A DNA stretch of 59,742 nt from an uncultured Candidatus Saccharibacteria bacterium (GCA_938041555.1 CALIAC010000004.1:1-59742); one strand, 5' to 3'. Positions 24,720 through 33,579 are shown, numbered from the stretch's first letter. Made by a program: numbers and translations. The notes: generated by a model from the letters alone, not told the origin.

Positions 24720-24732
24720 GGTGGAGTGCTAA
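24706..24732. promoter_or_regulatory. CIRCE operator (HrcA binding site)
   Basis: TTAGCACTC (24706-24714), 9 nt, GAGTGCTAA (24724-24732): an exact match to the CIRCE consensus on both arms. It overlaps the clpC -35, consistent with repression by HrcA at normal temperature. The hrcA gene itself is not in the window. Confidence 0.95.
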
Positions 24733-24740
24733 TAATGCGC

Positions 24741-24768
24741 AAAACCCTGCTCTCCTATAAGCAGGGTT
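24741..24768 (-). terminator. Terminator of nusA
   Basis: AACCCTGC (24743-24750) pairs with GCAGGGTT (24761-24768) across a 10-nt loop. On the minus strand the stem is followed by TTTTG. It insulates nusA from the clpC promoter. Confidence 0.8.
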
Positions 24769-24791
24769 GGCATGCTAAGCGCGTTGCAGAT

Positions 24792-25907
24792 TTACGCTTG
24801 GTTTTCAATGGCGCTAAAGAGATCATCCTCGATGTTCTTGCGTGGCTTGCGCTCGGCAGGCTGGCTTGCTGCTGTCTCGATATCAAGCTCAAAGCCCGTG
24901 AGGCGACTCGCCAGGCGAACATTTTGCCCACTACGGCCAATCGCGATCGACTGCTGGTCTTCCGTCACATATACCTTGGCGTGCTTGTGCTCGCGGTCAA
25001 TCTCGACCCGCACTACCTCGGCAGGGCTGAGAGCGTTGCGAATGTACGTGTCGGTATTTTCGTCGTACATGATGATGTCGATTTTTTCTTGGTCGCCAAT
25101 CTCATTGACAACGGCATTGACCCGCGTGCCATGCCCACCAACGAATGTACCAACCGGGTCAATCCCCGGCACCGTACTCAGAACGGCTAGCTTGGTGCGG
25201 CGACCTGCCTCGCGGGCGATCCCCTTGATCTCGACTGCACCCGTCTCGAGCTCTGGCACCTCTTGGCGGAAAAGATACTCGATGAAGGCTTCGTTGCCAC
25301 GGCTAAGGATAAGCTGCGGACCACGATTGTCGCGCTCGATATCCTTGATGAATACCTTGATGCGGCTGCCTGGCACGTAGCGCTCGCCTTGGATTTGCTC
25401 GCTCTGCGGCAAGATGCCAGTTGCCTTGCCCAGCTCGACCCGCACAACGCGTGGCTCAACTCGCTGGACAATACCCGTCACAACGGTACCAATCTTGTCC
25501 TCGAACTCTGCAAGCACTACCTCGCGCTCAGCCTCGCGCAAGCGCTGCAACACCACCTGCTTGGCAGTCTGGGCGGCCACACGGCCAAAGCTCGTCACAT
25601 TGTGTACCTCCTCAACGGTACCGCCCAGCTCAGCATCGGGGTTTGTCGCCCGTGCTTCTTCTAGGCTGACCTCTGTCGATGGGAAGTTAACTTCCTCAAC
25701 GATCTCACGAATGACGAATACCTTGGCAGTGCCGTCGTTGAGATTGAGCTCTGCCCGGACGTTTTGGTCGCGCTCACCATTGTCGCGGCGCCACGCGGCA
25801 GCAATTGCTTGCTCGATCACACCCAGGACAGTCTCCTCAGGCAAATTCTTTTCGTCAGCGATCGTGCGCAAAGCTAACGTAAGCTGTTTAATATTAAGGT
25901 CTTCCAT
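24792..25907 (-). CDS. nusA: Transcription termination/antitermination factor NusA
   Basis: RNA polymerase-binding factor with N-terminal domain (1-125), S1 domain (about 130-200) and two KH domains (about 225-345, including GHGTRVNAV and AIGRSGQNVRLA). It has 371 residues, lacking the acidic repeats of proteobacterial NusA, as in most Gram-positive and CPR forms. AAAGGAG with an 8-nt spacer selects ATG at 25907, three codons inside the open frame. It is isolated: rimP and infB are not beside it. Confidence 0.95.
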   Translation of the reverse strand: MEDLNIKQLTLALRTIADEKNLPEETVLGVIEQAIAAAWRRDNGERDQNVRAELNLNDGTAKVFVIREIVEEVNFPSTEVSLEEARATNPDAELGGTVEEVHNVTSFGRVAAQTAKQVVLQRLREAEREVVLAEFEDKIGTVVTGIVQRVEPRVVRVELGKATGILPQSEQIQGERYVPGSRIKVFIKDIERDNRGPQLILSRGNEAFIEYLFRQEVPELETGAVEIKGIAREAGRRTKLAVLSTVPGIDPVGTFVGGHGTRVNAVVNEIGDQEKIDIIMYDENTDTYIRNALSPAEVVRVEIDREHKHAKVYVTEDQQSIAIGRSGQNVRLASRLTGFELDIETAASQPAERKPRKNIEDDLFSAIENQA

Positions 25908-26013
25908 ATTATACACTCCTTTCTATGAAAAACTCCGACCTGCCGGCCGGATATCTACCCACCAGTGTAGCGAATAGCGCGAAGGATGTCAAATGGAATG
26001 GCGGCAGTTCTTA

Positions 26014-26646
26014 TCAAACAATCGTCAACACATCACGGAGGTCGGCGATAACCCATCGTGCGTGCCTAGCAGCGGGTGAGCCAGCAAAGGTTACCCCATT
26101 GCCTGTCACTGTAAAGAGCGGTACGTCGTTCGCTCCATCGCCCACCACCAAGCAGTCACTCAGCGAGACCTGTTGCTCGACAGCCAGTTGGTGGAGCTGC
26201 TCCACCTTGGCTACCGCATCGTTATCTGGTGCATCAATCTGGCATAGCATGTCTTGATCATCAAAGATAAAATGATTGCTCGCACGCCAAAGTGCGACGC
26301 CAAGCTGCTCTGCTACCATGCCTACCAAGATATCCATCGCACCAGAGTTAATAGCCACGCGGTAACCTCGCGCTTGAAGCGCTGTAACAACCATCTGGGC
26401 GTGCGGCATGTAGGTATATTGGCTGAGGACACGCCGCACCGCCTCTCTGTGGCAGTCGCCCCGCTGCTGGTAGCGCTGCAATAGCCAGGCTTGACCCTCG
26501 GCATCGGTTATCTCACCCCGAGCGGCGCGTGCCATCAAGGCAGCATCCTCTTCTGGGGTAATGCCCATGGCGAGATTGAGATTGCGCCAGGAGTTGTCGC
26601 GAATCAAGGTATGATTGAGATCAAATACGATAAGCTTCGGCTGCAT
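26014..26646 (-). CDS. HAD-family protein, SerB-like, with altered motif I
   Basis: 210 residues in the HAD-IB pattern: motif I VFDLNHTL (Asp9, Asn11), cap region rich in helices, motif II INSGA (about 100), conserved GDGANDVPLF (169-178). Motif I normally reads DxD, and the second Asp is the general acid/base in phosphatases. Here it is Asn, so classic phosphatase activity may be reduced or the chemistry changed. The start at 26646 overlaps the previous stop (TAATG), coupling it to the DUF1524 nuclease gene. Confidence 0.75.
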   Translation of the reverse strand: MQPKLIVFDLNHTLIRDNSWRNLNLAMGITPEEDAALMARAARGEITDAEGQAWLLQRYQQRGDCHREAVRRVLSQYTYMPHAQMVVTALQARGYRVAINSGAMDILVGMVAEQLGVALWRASNHFIFDDQDMLCQIDAPDNDAVAKVEQLHQLAVEQQVSLSDCLVVGDGANDVPLFTVTGNGVTFAGSPAARHARWVIADLRDVLTIV

Positions 26647-27323
26647 TAGCCAGGCATTCCTTGCCCAGGGCACGTGGCGAAAACGCGCTGCATGGCGGCT
26701 TTTTCGCCCGTGGTGACCCAGAGGTGATATTTGCGCTTAATGGCAATCTGCCGGGCAATGTATTGGCAGCGAAACGGCTTATGGCTAGGCAGCCACGTGG
26801 CAGCATCGCCATCACCCTTTTGCTGGTTGGCCGGGCCATCGACTGCCAGGAGCTCAAGTGGATCATTGGCAAGCTGCTGCCGCTGCTCGCTACTGAGCTG
26901 CTGTGCACCGGTTTGCCAAGCATTACTGAGAGCAACAACGTGATCGATCTGCACCGCAGTGCTCGTGCCGCTCCCTCGCTGAAAGCTGACACGTTTGCCT
27001 GTGTATGGGTCGTCCAGCTGGCCACTGGCTACCTTGCAATTACCATTCACCACCGCCTGCTTGAGGTCGCGTGCGAGAATGATATTGCGTGTATCGCAGC
27101 CACCTGTCGTTGCCCAGCCCGTGCCAAATTGGCTGCGCGCATACCCAGTCTTGGGCGCACGGCCCTTAACGGGCAATGCCTCCAGTACTGCCAATGCCTC
27201 GCCATTGCCCTGTGGTGAATGGCTTGACTGCGCCAACTGCCACGCTGCATATATCGCGAGCGCAATCATGACAACACCAGCGAGCAAAAACATCGTTATG
27301 ACGCGGCGACGGCGATATTCCAT
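26646..27323 (-). CDS. Membrane-anchored/secreted HNH nuclease, DUF1524 (GmrSD C-terminal-like)
   Basis: 225 residues. A basic start and one membrane helix (9-29) export a domain with the DUF1524 hallmarks: QIDHVVALSNAW (125-136, catalytic Asp-His at 127-128), then ANQQKGDGDAATW (165-177) with the Asn and Lys of the HNH fold. Such exported His-Me nucleases are known from actinobacteria and Saccharibacteria, where they may digest external DNA for uptake. Start ATG at 27323, leaderless from TATGAT 6 nt upstream. Confidence 0.85.
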   Translation of the reverse strand: MEYRRRRVITMFLLAGVVMIALAIYAAWQLAQSSHSPQGNGEALAVLEALPVKGRAPKTGYARSQFGTGWATTGGCDTRNIILARDLKQAVVNGNCKVASGQLDDPYTGKRVSFQRGSGTSTAVQIDHVVALSNAWQTGAQQLSSEQRQQLANDPLELLAVDGPANQQKGDGDAATWLPSHKPFRCQYIARQIAIKRKYHLWVTTGEKAAMQRVFATCPGQGMPG

Positions 27324-27329
27324 AGTTAT

Positions 27330-27335
27330 ATCATA
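27330..27335 (-). promoter_or_regulatory. -10 box of the DUF1524 nuclease gene
   Basis: TATGAT, 6 nt before the ATG. Leaderless mRNA predicted. Confidence 0.5.
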
Positions 27336-27471
27336 GCATAGGGTTACTTATAGGCTTGTACACTCTATCAATGAAGCAGCAAGAGGGGTTACACTGAGAA
27401 ACTAGGTTGAAAATTGAGATCCACCACCAGATATCTCCAGCAGCAATATAGCGAGCAGTGCATAATTCCGG

Positions 27472-27477
27472 TATACT
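27472..27477 (+). promoter_or_regulatory. -10 box of pepN
   Basis: TATACT, 6 nt before the ATG at 27484. Leaderless mRNA predicted. Confidence 0.6.
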
Positions 27478-27483
27478 AGCCTT

Positions 27484-30009
27484 ATGCAACAGGTTACTCA
27501 TCTCATCGACTTTTTTATACCAACTCACTATCAGCTGGCGCTGGATATTGATCGCCAGGAGCGGCGCTTCACAGGGCAAGTGACGATCACTGGCGAGACA
27601 ACGCAGGCCGATATGCCGATCAAGCTCCACGCCAAAGACCTCACGATCACCAGCGCGACGATCGACGGCCAGCCGGCCTCTGTGGAGCATAATGAGGACG
27701 AGATCTCACTACATCTGCCAACGCTAAGTGTCAGCACTCATACCATTACTCTCGCGTACGAAGCAGCAATTACTGACTCACTCCATGGTCTCTACCCCTG
27801 TTATTATCAGCACGACAGTGCGAAGAAAGAATTGCTTATGACGCAGTTCGAGAGCCATCATGCGCGCGAGGTATTCCCTTGTATTGATGAGCCTGCCGCC
27901 AAAGCGACCTTCGACATAACCGTCACAACTGAGCCGGGCATCACGGTGCTTGGCAATATGCCCGTCCAGTCGCAGCAAGAAGCAGATGGCCGACTCACCA
28001 CTACCTTTGCCCAGACACCGCGCATGAGTACCTACCTGGTGGCACTCGTGATGGGTGAGTTGCAGCACATCACTGGTCAGACGAAAGACGGTGTAGAGGT
28101 GTCCGTCTGGGCTACGCCAGCGCAAGCTCCTGCGAGCCTCAATTTCGCCCTTGAGCATGCCATCCGCTCGATTGAGTTCTTTAATGAGTACTTCGACACG
28201 CCCTACCCCTTGCCTAAGTCCGACCACGTTGCAGTACCAGATTTTAGCAGCGGTGCAATGGAGAACTGGGGGCTCATTACCTACCGCGAGTCTGCCCTGC
28301 TAGCCAATCCAACCACGACGACCATCGCCGATAAGCAATACATTGCCACCGTCATTAGCCACGAGCTCAGCCACCAGTGGTTTGGCAATCTCGTCACGAT
28401 GAAGTGGTGGGACAACCTCTGGCTCAATGAGAGCTTTGCCAACATGATGGAATACCTGGCGGTCGACGCCATCCATCCCGAGTGGCACGTGTGGACAGAC
28501 TTTTGCAACCACGAGGGTGCGCTGGCCTTTGGCCGTGATGCGATTGATGGTGTGCAACCCGTCCAAACAGCTGTTCATCATCCGGATGAAATTAGCACGC
28601 TCTTTGACGGAGCGATTGTCTATGCTAAGGGTGGGCGCCTCCTCTATATGCTCATGCATTGGCTGGGCAAAGACGCCTTTCGTACTGGCCTGCAGGCTTA
28701 CTTTGCTAGCCATGCCTATAGTAATGCCGAGGGTGATGACCTATGGCGCGCGCTGAGTCAAGCCAGCGGGCGCGATGTTGCCGCACTGATGAACCACTGG
28801 ATCCGCACTCCTGGCTACCCGGTCGTTACAGCCTCGCATAGCGGCTCGCAGCTCATGCTTGAGCAACAGCGTTTCTTTATTGGCCCACACGCAGCCGATG
28901 ACACCACGTGGCAGATCCCCCTTCATAGCTCATCACCAGCTATTCCAGCACTGCTCACCACACAGCGCACAGTAGTAGAGCGTAGTCTGGATGAGCCAGT
29001 CCTTCTCAATCATGGCAATGTCTCGCACTTCATTACACAGTATGATGACGCATTGCTAGAGCGCTTGCTCGGCCAAGTGCGGCGCGGTGAGCTATCTGTC
29101 GTCGATCGCTCACTCTTGCTCACCCAACAGCTGTTGCTAGCGCGGAGTGGCCGCGTATCGAGCGCCAGCTTACTCACTCTCCTCGATGCCTATCGCAATG
29201 AGACAGATGAGCATGTTTGGAGCGTGATGTCGTCAGTGGTTGCCCACCTCAAGCTCTTCGTTGAGCCGCATAGCCCTGCCGAGCAAGCACTGCGGCAGTT
29301 CGTGGGCCAGCTCGCTCAGCAAAGTTATGACCGCCTTGGCTGGAGTGCACGCGCCGATGAGCCCGAGAACGACACCAAGCTCCGCTCAACGATCATCGCG
29401 CACATGCTCTACAGCGAGCAACCTGCGGTGATTGCCGAGGCGCAGCAGCGCTATGCAGCAGGCGGCTTATTGGCTCTTGATAGCGAGCTACGCAGCCTGA
29501 TTGCCAGTAGCGTTGTCCGTCACAGCCAGCAGCCTCAGCAACTAATTGATGAGCTTCTGGCGCACTATCGGGCAACAGCCAGTAGCGACCTGCGCCAAGA
29601 TATCGCTAGTGCCGTGACGAGTACGCGCGACGCCGCAAGTATTCGCAAGCTCCTTGCTCTCATAATGGATACCGAGACAGTTCGCACCCAAGATACCGTC
29701 TTTTGGTTTGTTTACTTGCTGCGCAACCGAGGCGCACGCGACGCTACGTGGCAATGGCTGCAAAATAGTTGGCAGTGGATTGAAGAACACTTCGGTAGTG
29801 ACAAGAGCTTCGACTACTTCCCGCGCTATGCCGGCAACATCCTCGCTTCGCGCCAGCAGCTGGGCGAGTACCAGCGTTTCTTTACACCACTGCGCAATGA
29901 GCCAGCCCTCACTCGCGTGATTGATATGGGCATTACAGACATCACCGCCCGCGTCGAGCTCATCGAGCGCGATGGCCCGGCGGTTGTGGCAGCACTCACG
30001 AAGGTGTAG
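27484..30009 (+). CDS. pepN: M1-family aminopeptidase
   Basis: Zinc aminopeptidase of 841 residues removing N-terminal residues from peptides. Exopeptidase motif GAMENWG (257-263), zinc motif HELSHQW (293-299) and second Glu in NESFAN (315-320), then the ERAP1-like C-terminal helical domain. No signal peptide, so cytoplasmic. For an organism with little amino-acid synthesis it probably recycles imported peptides. It stands alone with its own promoter. Confidence 0.95.
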   Translation: MQQVTHLIDFFIPTHYQLALDIDRQERRFTGQVTITGETTQADMPIKLHAKDLTITSATIDGQPASVEHNEDEISLHLPTLSVSTHTITLAYEAAITDSLHGLYPCYYQHDSAKKELLMTQFESHHAREVFPCIDEPAAKATFDITVTTEPGITVLGNMPVQSQQEADGRLTTTFAQTPRMSTYLVALVMGELQHITGQTKDGVEVSVWATPAQAPASLNFALEHAIRSIEFFNEYFDTPYPLPKSDHVAVPDFSSGAMENWGLITYRESALLANPTTTTIADKQYIATVISHELSHQWFGNLVTMKWWDNLWLNESFANMMEYLAVDAIHPEWHVWTDFCNHEGALAFGRDAIDGVQPVQTAVHHPDEISTLFDGAIVYAKGGRLLYMLMHWLGKDAFRTGLQAYFASHAYSNAEGDDLWRALSQASGRDVAALMNHWIRTPGYPVVTASHSGSQLMLEQQRFFIGPHAADDTTWQIPLHSSSPAIPALLTTQRTVVERSLDEPVLLNHGNVSHFITQYDDALLERLLGQVRRGELSVVDRSLLLTQQLLLARSGRVSSASLLTLLDAYRNETDEHVWSVMSSVVAHLKLFVEPHSPAEQALRQFVGQLAQQSYDRLGWSARADEPENDTKLRSTIIAHMLYSEQPAVIAEAQQRYAAGGLLALDSELRSLIASSVVRHSQQPQQLIDELLAHYRATASSDLRQDIASAVTSTRDAASIRKLLALIMDTETVRTQDTVFWFVYLLRNRGARDATWQWLQNSWQWIEEHFGSDKSFDYFPRYAGNILASRQQLGEYQRFFTPLRNEPALTRVIDMGITDITARVELIERDGPAVVAALTKV

Positions 30010-30176
30010 CGAGGCGTGAACCGCGCCCTTGCATTTCCCAGTACTATTGGCTTTTACCGTTGCAAGCTAATCTGCCAGAAAACAGAGAGCGCTTGTGCTC
30101 TACCGAGTGAAGCGGTAAGAAGGTGTGATCGCGCAGAAAAATATAGATCTATACACCTTAGGTCACAAAACCATCA

Positions 30177-31151
30177 CTACTCAACGGTTTCAATCCGCAC
30201 CACCCGCGGCGGGCTGCCACTGGTAGCAATCGCGATAAGCTGGAGATTCATAGTAGTGATGCGTTCGTGGTGCGCATAGAACCGCGCGGCATAGTGCATT
30301 TGATTGCGCTTCTTGCGGGTAATCGCTGCGAGGCCATCGCCCGCATAATCATCCGTGCGATGCTTCACCTCAGCAAAATACAGCGTATCACCACACTTCG
30401 AGATAATATCGATCTCACAATACTTCGTCCGCCAGTTGCGCGCCACAATCTGATGGCCGCGCTGCTGCAAGGCGTCTGCTGCAGCCGTTTCGCCAGCATG
30501 GCCACGTCTGGTCGTCGTATCAGCTTGCTGCGTGGTGTGTGCTTGGTCTGCTGAGTGAGGGCTATCATTACGATAGTGCTGGAGTGGCTTGAAGCTCAGC
30601 CGATGCAGTGGTGTCACTCCATGGGCAGCAATTGCCGCTCGGTGCTGCGCTGTGCCATAGCCAGCATGCGCCGCAAAGCCATAGCCAGGATACAGCTCGT
30701 CTTGTGTGGCCATATACTGGTCGCGCGCCACCTTCGCGATGATCGATGCTGCCGAAACACTCGGCACCAATGCATCTGCCTTGGGTAGCGTCGTGACGTA
30801 CTGCTCTAGTGCCGTCCCAGCCAAGAAGTTCACCTTACCATCGATCACAATCTCCGTGAGCGTAATATCTTTCTCACGACATTGCTTTTGCACTGCTTCT
30901 ACCGCTCGCCGCGTTGCCAGGCGGAGAGCTTCGCTCATCCCTACATCATCCAGCTCCGCCGCACTTACCCAGCCAAGCGCATACGCCGCTGCCTGCTCTC
31001 GGATGACTTGAGCAAGGGCTTCGCGGCGCTTTTTCGTCAATTTCTTGCTGTCGTCCAGGCCATCTATTGTCACACCACCCAGCACCACTGCGCCAACCAC
31101 CAGCGGCCCCGCCCATGGCCCACGCCCTACCTCATCAATCCCAAGTATCAT
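30177..31151 (-). CDS. rnhB: RNase HII fused to a YraN/UPF0102 nuclease-like domain
   Basis: 324 residues. Residues 1-195 are RNase HII (removal of RNA from RNA-DNA hybrids): IDEVGRGPWAGP with Asp6 and Glu7, IDGK with Asp104, SVSAASIIAKVARD. A Gln/Thr-rich linker (196-216) leads to a complete YraN domain: HAGE (218-221), RNWRTKYCEIDII (238-250) and FAEVKHR (259-265), the pattern of an archaeal Holliday-junction-resolvase-like nuclease. The two are usually neighbouring genes, and here they form one frame without a stop. Confidence 0.9.
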   Translation of the reverse strand: MILGIDEVGRGPWAGPLVVGAVVLGGVTIDGLDDSKKLTKKRREALAQVIREQAAAYALGWVSAAELDDVGMSEALRLATRRAVEAVQKQCREKDITLTEIVIDGKVNFLAGTALEQYVTTLPKADALVPSVSAASIIAKVARDQYMATQDELYPGYGFAAHAGYGTAQHRAAIAAHGVTPLHRLSFKPLQHYRNDSPHSADQAHTTQQADTTTRRGHAGETAAADALQQRGHQIVARNWRTKYCEIDIISKCGDTLYFAEVKHRTDDYAGDGLAAITRKKRNQMHYAARFYAHHERITTMNLQLIAIATSGSPPRVVRIETVE

Positions 31152-31410
31152 ACTATGATTGTCTCATATTTCGTAGCATCATGTATACTGCCGAGCCGTA
31201 GGCTGGTTCAGTGCCGCATCATACCAGCAACTATGCCAAACTATTGAGCACCGTGCTGCAGTCTATGATGTATAATAAACAACTTTTATCTCTGTTCTTG
31301 TTCGTACTTCTTGCTGATTCGCCTATTTTCTGTTGCGAGAGTGCGGATAATCCACTACAATCAAGGCGTACCCTCGGCTTAGCAACTATCACTTCATCAC
31401 AAGGAGGAGT
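31152..31410. other. Intergenic region between rnhB-yraN and a small exported protein
   Basis: No gene seen. Candidate -10 boxes for the plus strand are TATAAT (31270-31275) and GATAAT (31346-31351). The latter leaves a leader that includes the AAGGAGGAG ribosome binding site before 31411. Confidence 0.4.
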
Positions 31411-31761
31411 ATGACAAAAATGCTTTGGCACACGCTGTTTGCTACCGGAGTGATTGCATGTGCCATTCCTGGGTGTGCTGGCGTCCCTATCAAGCCAGCT
31501 GCAGCAGTGCCAGTGTATACCATACAGCCACACGAGGTGTGTACGCATCAGCACCATACAGGTGCGTATACGCTTGATAAGAGCAATCCATACGGGTGGT
31601 CATGCTACAATCTCGCCTACTCAATATCGCTCTTCTCGGGATTCACCTTCACACCCAAGGGCAGCCTCAATATGCAGGCATATTGTACAGCCCGCCATCA
31701 CGGCACACGTGCCATCGTCGACCGTCAGCAAGCTCAACCAACCTGGCAATGCGTGCCATAG
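31411..31761 (+). CDS. Small exported Cys-containing protein
   Basis: 116 residues with an N-terminal signal peptide (hydrophobic to about residue 22, cleavage near GCAG) or possible lipoprotein attachment at an early Cys. The mature part has Cys in VCTH, SCYN, YCTA and QCVP, spaced as for two disulfides. No family recognised. AAGGAGGAG 5 nt before ATG gives a very strong start. Confidence 0.65.
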   Translation: MTKMLWHTLFATGVIACAIPGCAGVPIKPAAAVPVYTIQPHEVCTHQHHTGAYTLDKSNPYGWSCYNLAYSISLFSGFTFTPKGSLNMQAYCTARHHGTRAIVDRQQAQPTWQCVP

Positions 31762-31839
31762 CATTCACCACACAAAAGATAGAACAAATAAACTGTATAG
31801 CGTCATAGTAATAACACGAAAGGATCATTCATACCCACC

Positions 31840-32049
31840 ATGGAAATCACCGGGCCAGCACCACTCCTCATACTAGCAGTCGCACTTAACGTTGTGTATT
31901 TTATCTTGTTTATCTGTGGCATCTGTTGGGTCGTCCGGCAGGGCCGACGCACCAAGCAGATCAGACGGCACGTGGCTGCGATCGACGAGAATCTCGAGGT
32001 GATTCGCGCCGTTCTCACCGAGCAAGCAGAATCTCGCAAGACAAAGTAA
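31840..32049 (+). CDS. Small single-pass membrane protein
   Basis: 69 residues. One membrane helix (about 8-31) followed by a basic segment (RQGRRTKQIRR) and an amphipathic helix ending AESRKTK. A weak AAAGGAT lies 14 nt upstream. The architecture is like the membrane-plus-coiled-coil microproteins common in small genomes. Followed by a bidirectional terminator. Confidence 0.6.
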   Translation: MEITGPAPLLILAVALNVVYFILFICGICWVVRQGRRTKQIRRHVAAIDENLEVIRAVLTEQAESRKTK

Positions 32050-32072
32050 TAGCATCTCGTATACGAAGTATA

Positions 32073-32097
32073 AAAGCCACCCTCAAGCGGTGGCTTT
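32073..32097. terminator. Bidirectional terminator
   Basis: AAAGCCACC (32073-32081) with GGTGGCTTT (32089-32097), loop of 7. It ends both the small plus-strand gene and the VanZ-like gene. Confidence 0.85.
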
Positions 32098-32123
32098 ATT
32101 CTTGCGCCAAGTTATTTAGCTGT

Positions 32124-32609
32124 CTACGTATCGCGGCGAACAATCCGCTGCCACCCCATCGCGCCCAGCGACACCAGCCAAACAAGCAGTGCCCCAGCAG
32201 TATTGGCCGCGATATCCCAGTTGGTATCATCCAGCGGCAAGCGAGCCACGCCAGTCTTCGCCACCAGCAGCTCAAATAGCTCATTCATACAGCCAAGTGC
32301 CGACACCAGCGCAAACAGCGAAAATGCCTCTACCAGCCAATATCGGCGCCACCCCAGCGCGTGTTTGAGATAGAGCCACAAGCAGCCAGTAAATATTCCA
32401 CCACCGATGAAGTGAGTATTAAACGCCGTATCTTGCCCATCGATCAACGGCGATGGCACATACCACGAGATAAAGAACAACCCACACGCCAAATACAGGA
32501 GCCAGCGGTAGCGCCGCTCATGCGCATAGCCATAATGCTGCAAGATAGGTGGTATACTACTCGCCAAGACAATTGGTATAACAATCGAAACAATGGTAAA
32601 GATACTCAT
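32124..32609 (-). CDS. VanZ-like membrane protein
   Basis: 161 residues with four to five membrane helices. The VanZ-family pattern is NELFELL (109-115) followed by DDTNWDIAANTAGA (127-140), and the conserved Glu and Asp-Trp-Asp-Asn residues face a membrane-embedded site. VanZ proteins affect teicoplanin sensitivity and envelope lipids, but the reaction is unknown. ATG at 32609 follows TATACT by 7 nt, so it is probably leaderless. Confidence 0.75.
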   Translation of the reverse strand: MSIFTIVSIVIPIVLASSIPPILQHYGYAHERRYRWLLYLACGLFFISWYVPSPLIDGQDTAFNTHFIGGGIFTGCLWLYLKHALGWRRYWLVEAFSLFALVSALGCMNELFELLVAKTGVARLPLDDTNWDIAANTAGALLVWLVSLGAMGWQRIVRRDT

Positions 32610-32616
32610 ATTATCT

Positions 32617-32622
32617 AGTATA
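32617..32622 (-). promoter_or_regulatory. -10 box of the VanZ-like gene
   Basis: TATACT on the minus strand, 7 nt before ATG. Confidence 0.55.
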
Positions 32623-32826
32623 ACATCAGATACAATCTAGCTGCCACAGGCCTATCGCGTATTATAATATACCTACCTCAGCAAATATACTTTGATACTT
32701 TGGTGTGTTATCTCCGCACCTTACCCATTCATCGTATCCTCGTTTCACACTCAAGAGAAGTTACTGTCAGAATATCACAAGACAAGCGTCCAAGACTGAG
32801 CAGGCTAAAGACTAGCTCCCATACAA

Positions 32827-32851
32827 ATCCGCCCCTGATATAGAGGCGGAT
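32827..32851 (-). terminator. Terminator of rplS
   Basis: ATCCGCC (32827-32833) and GGCGGAT (32845-32851) pair over 11 nt, followed on the minus strand by TTGTAT. It lies 26 nt after the rplS stop. Confidence 0.7.
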
Positions 32852-32877
32852 ACAAAAAGCTTTCTTATAAGGCTATC

Positions 32878-33399
32878 CTACGCAGCTTCGTGGCGAGCGG
32901 CAACCTCGGCAGCCTTAGCGTCAAGCTCAGCTTGCTTGGCGTCTTCTGCAGCCTTTTTCTCGGCAGCTTCTTTGGCCTTTTCTTCTTTGAGGCGGGCAGC
33001 CTCAGCCTCGGCATGAGCATCGTGCACGTTGTTCACCGCCTCACGGTCGAACTGTACGGCGGTCAGGCGAGCTGACTTACCACTGCGGCCACGCAGGTAG
33101 CTCAAGAAGTTACGGCGCACCTTAGCGCGGCGCATCACCTCGACCTTCTCAACCAGTGGACTGTGCAGCAAGAACGACTTCTCTACCCCCACGCCGCTGG
33201 TAATCTTGCGTACGGTAATGCGGCTGGTGTGCTGACCCTTGTTGTCGGTGCGAATCACCACACCTTCAAACATCTGGATACGCTCTTTGTTGCCTTCTTT
33301 GATTTTTTGGTGGACGCGGACTGTGTCGCCGCTCCGCACATCAACGACGGCAGGCTTCTTCTGCTGGTCATTGACTTTTTGGATCAGTGCAAAACTCAT
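32878..33399 (-). CDS. rplS: 50S ribosomal protein L19 with C-terminal extension
   Basis: Residues 1-115 are a full L19 (AVVDVRSGDTVRVHQKI, FEGVVIRTDNKG, VEVMRRAKVRRNFLSYLRGRSGKSARL), which sits at the 30S-50S interface. Residues about 116-173 add an Ala/Glu/Lys helix not found in the E. coli protein (115 residues). Such charged tails on ribosomal proteins occur in CPR bacteria. The start at 33399 is preceded by GAGAGAAAG. Neighbours trmD and rimM are absent. Confidence 0.95.
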   Translation of the reverse strand: MSFALIQKVNDQQKKPAVVDVRSGDTVRVHQKIKEGNKERIQMFEGVVIRTDNKGQHTSRITVRKITSGVGVEKSFLLHSPLVEKVEVMRRAKVRRNFLSYLRGRSGKSARLTAVQFDREAVNNVHDAHAEAEAARLKEEKAKEAAEKKAAEDAKQAELDAKAAEVAARHEAA

Positions 33400-33579
33400 G
33401 ACTTTCTCTCTATTTAATTATTAGATGACAATTCAGTTATTGATTGTACCATATTTTGCGTGCAGGGAGAAGAGGGAGAGAGCGCTTTTGCACCAATACC
33501 CCAAACATCGCTTAACGCGAACTAGCAACAGCCCCGCTCAGCACCACGAAGAAGTTTTTTATTATAACAAAGAACCTCT

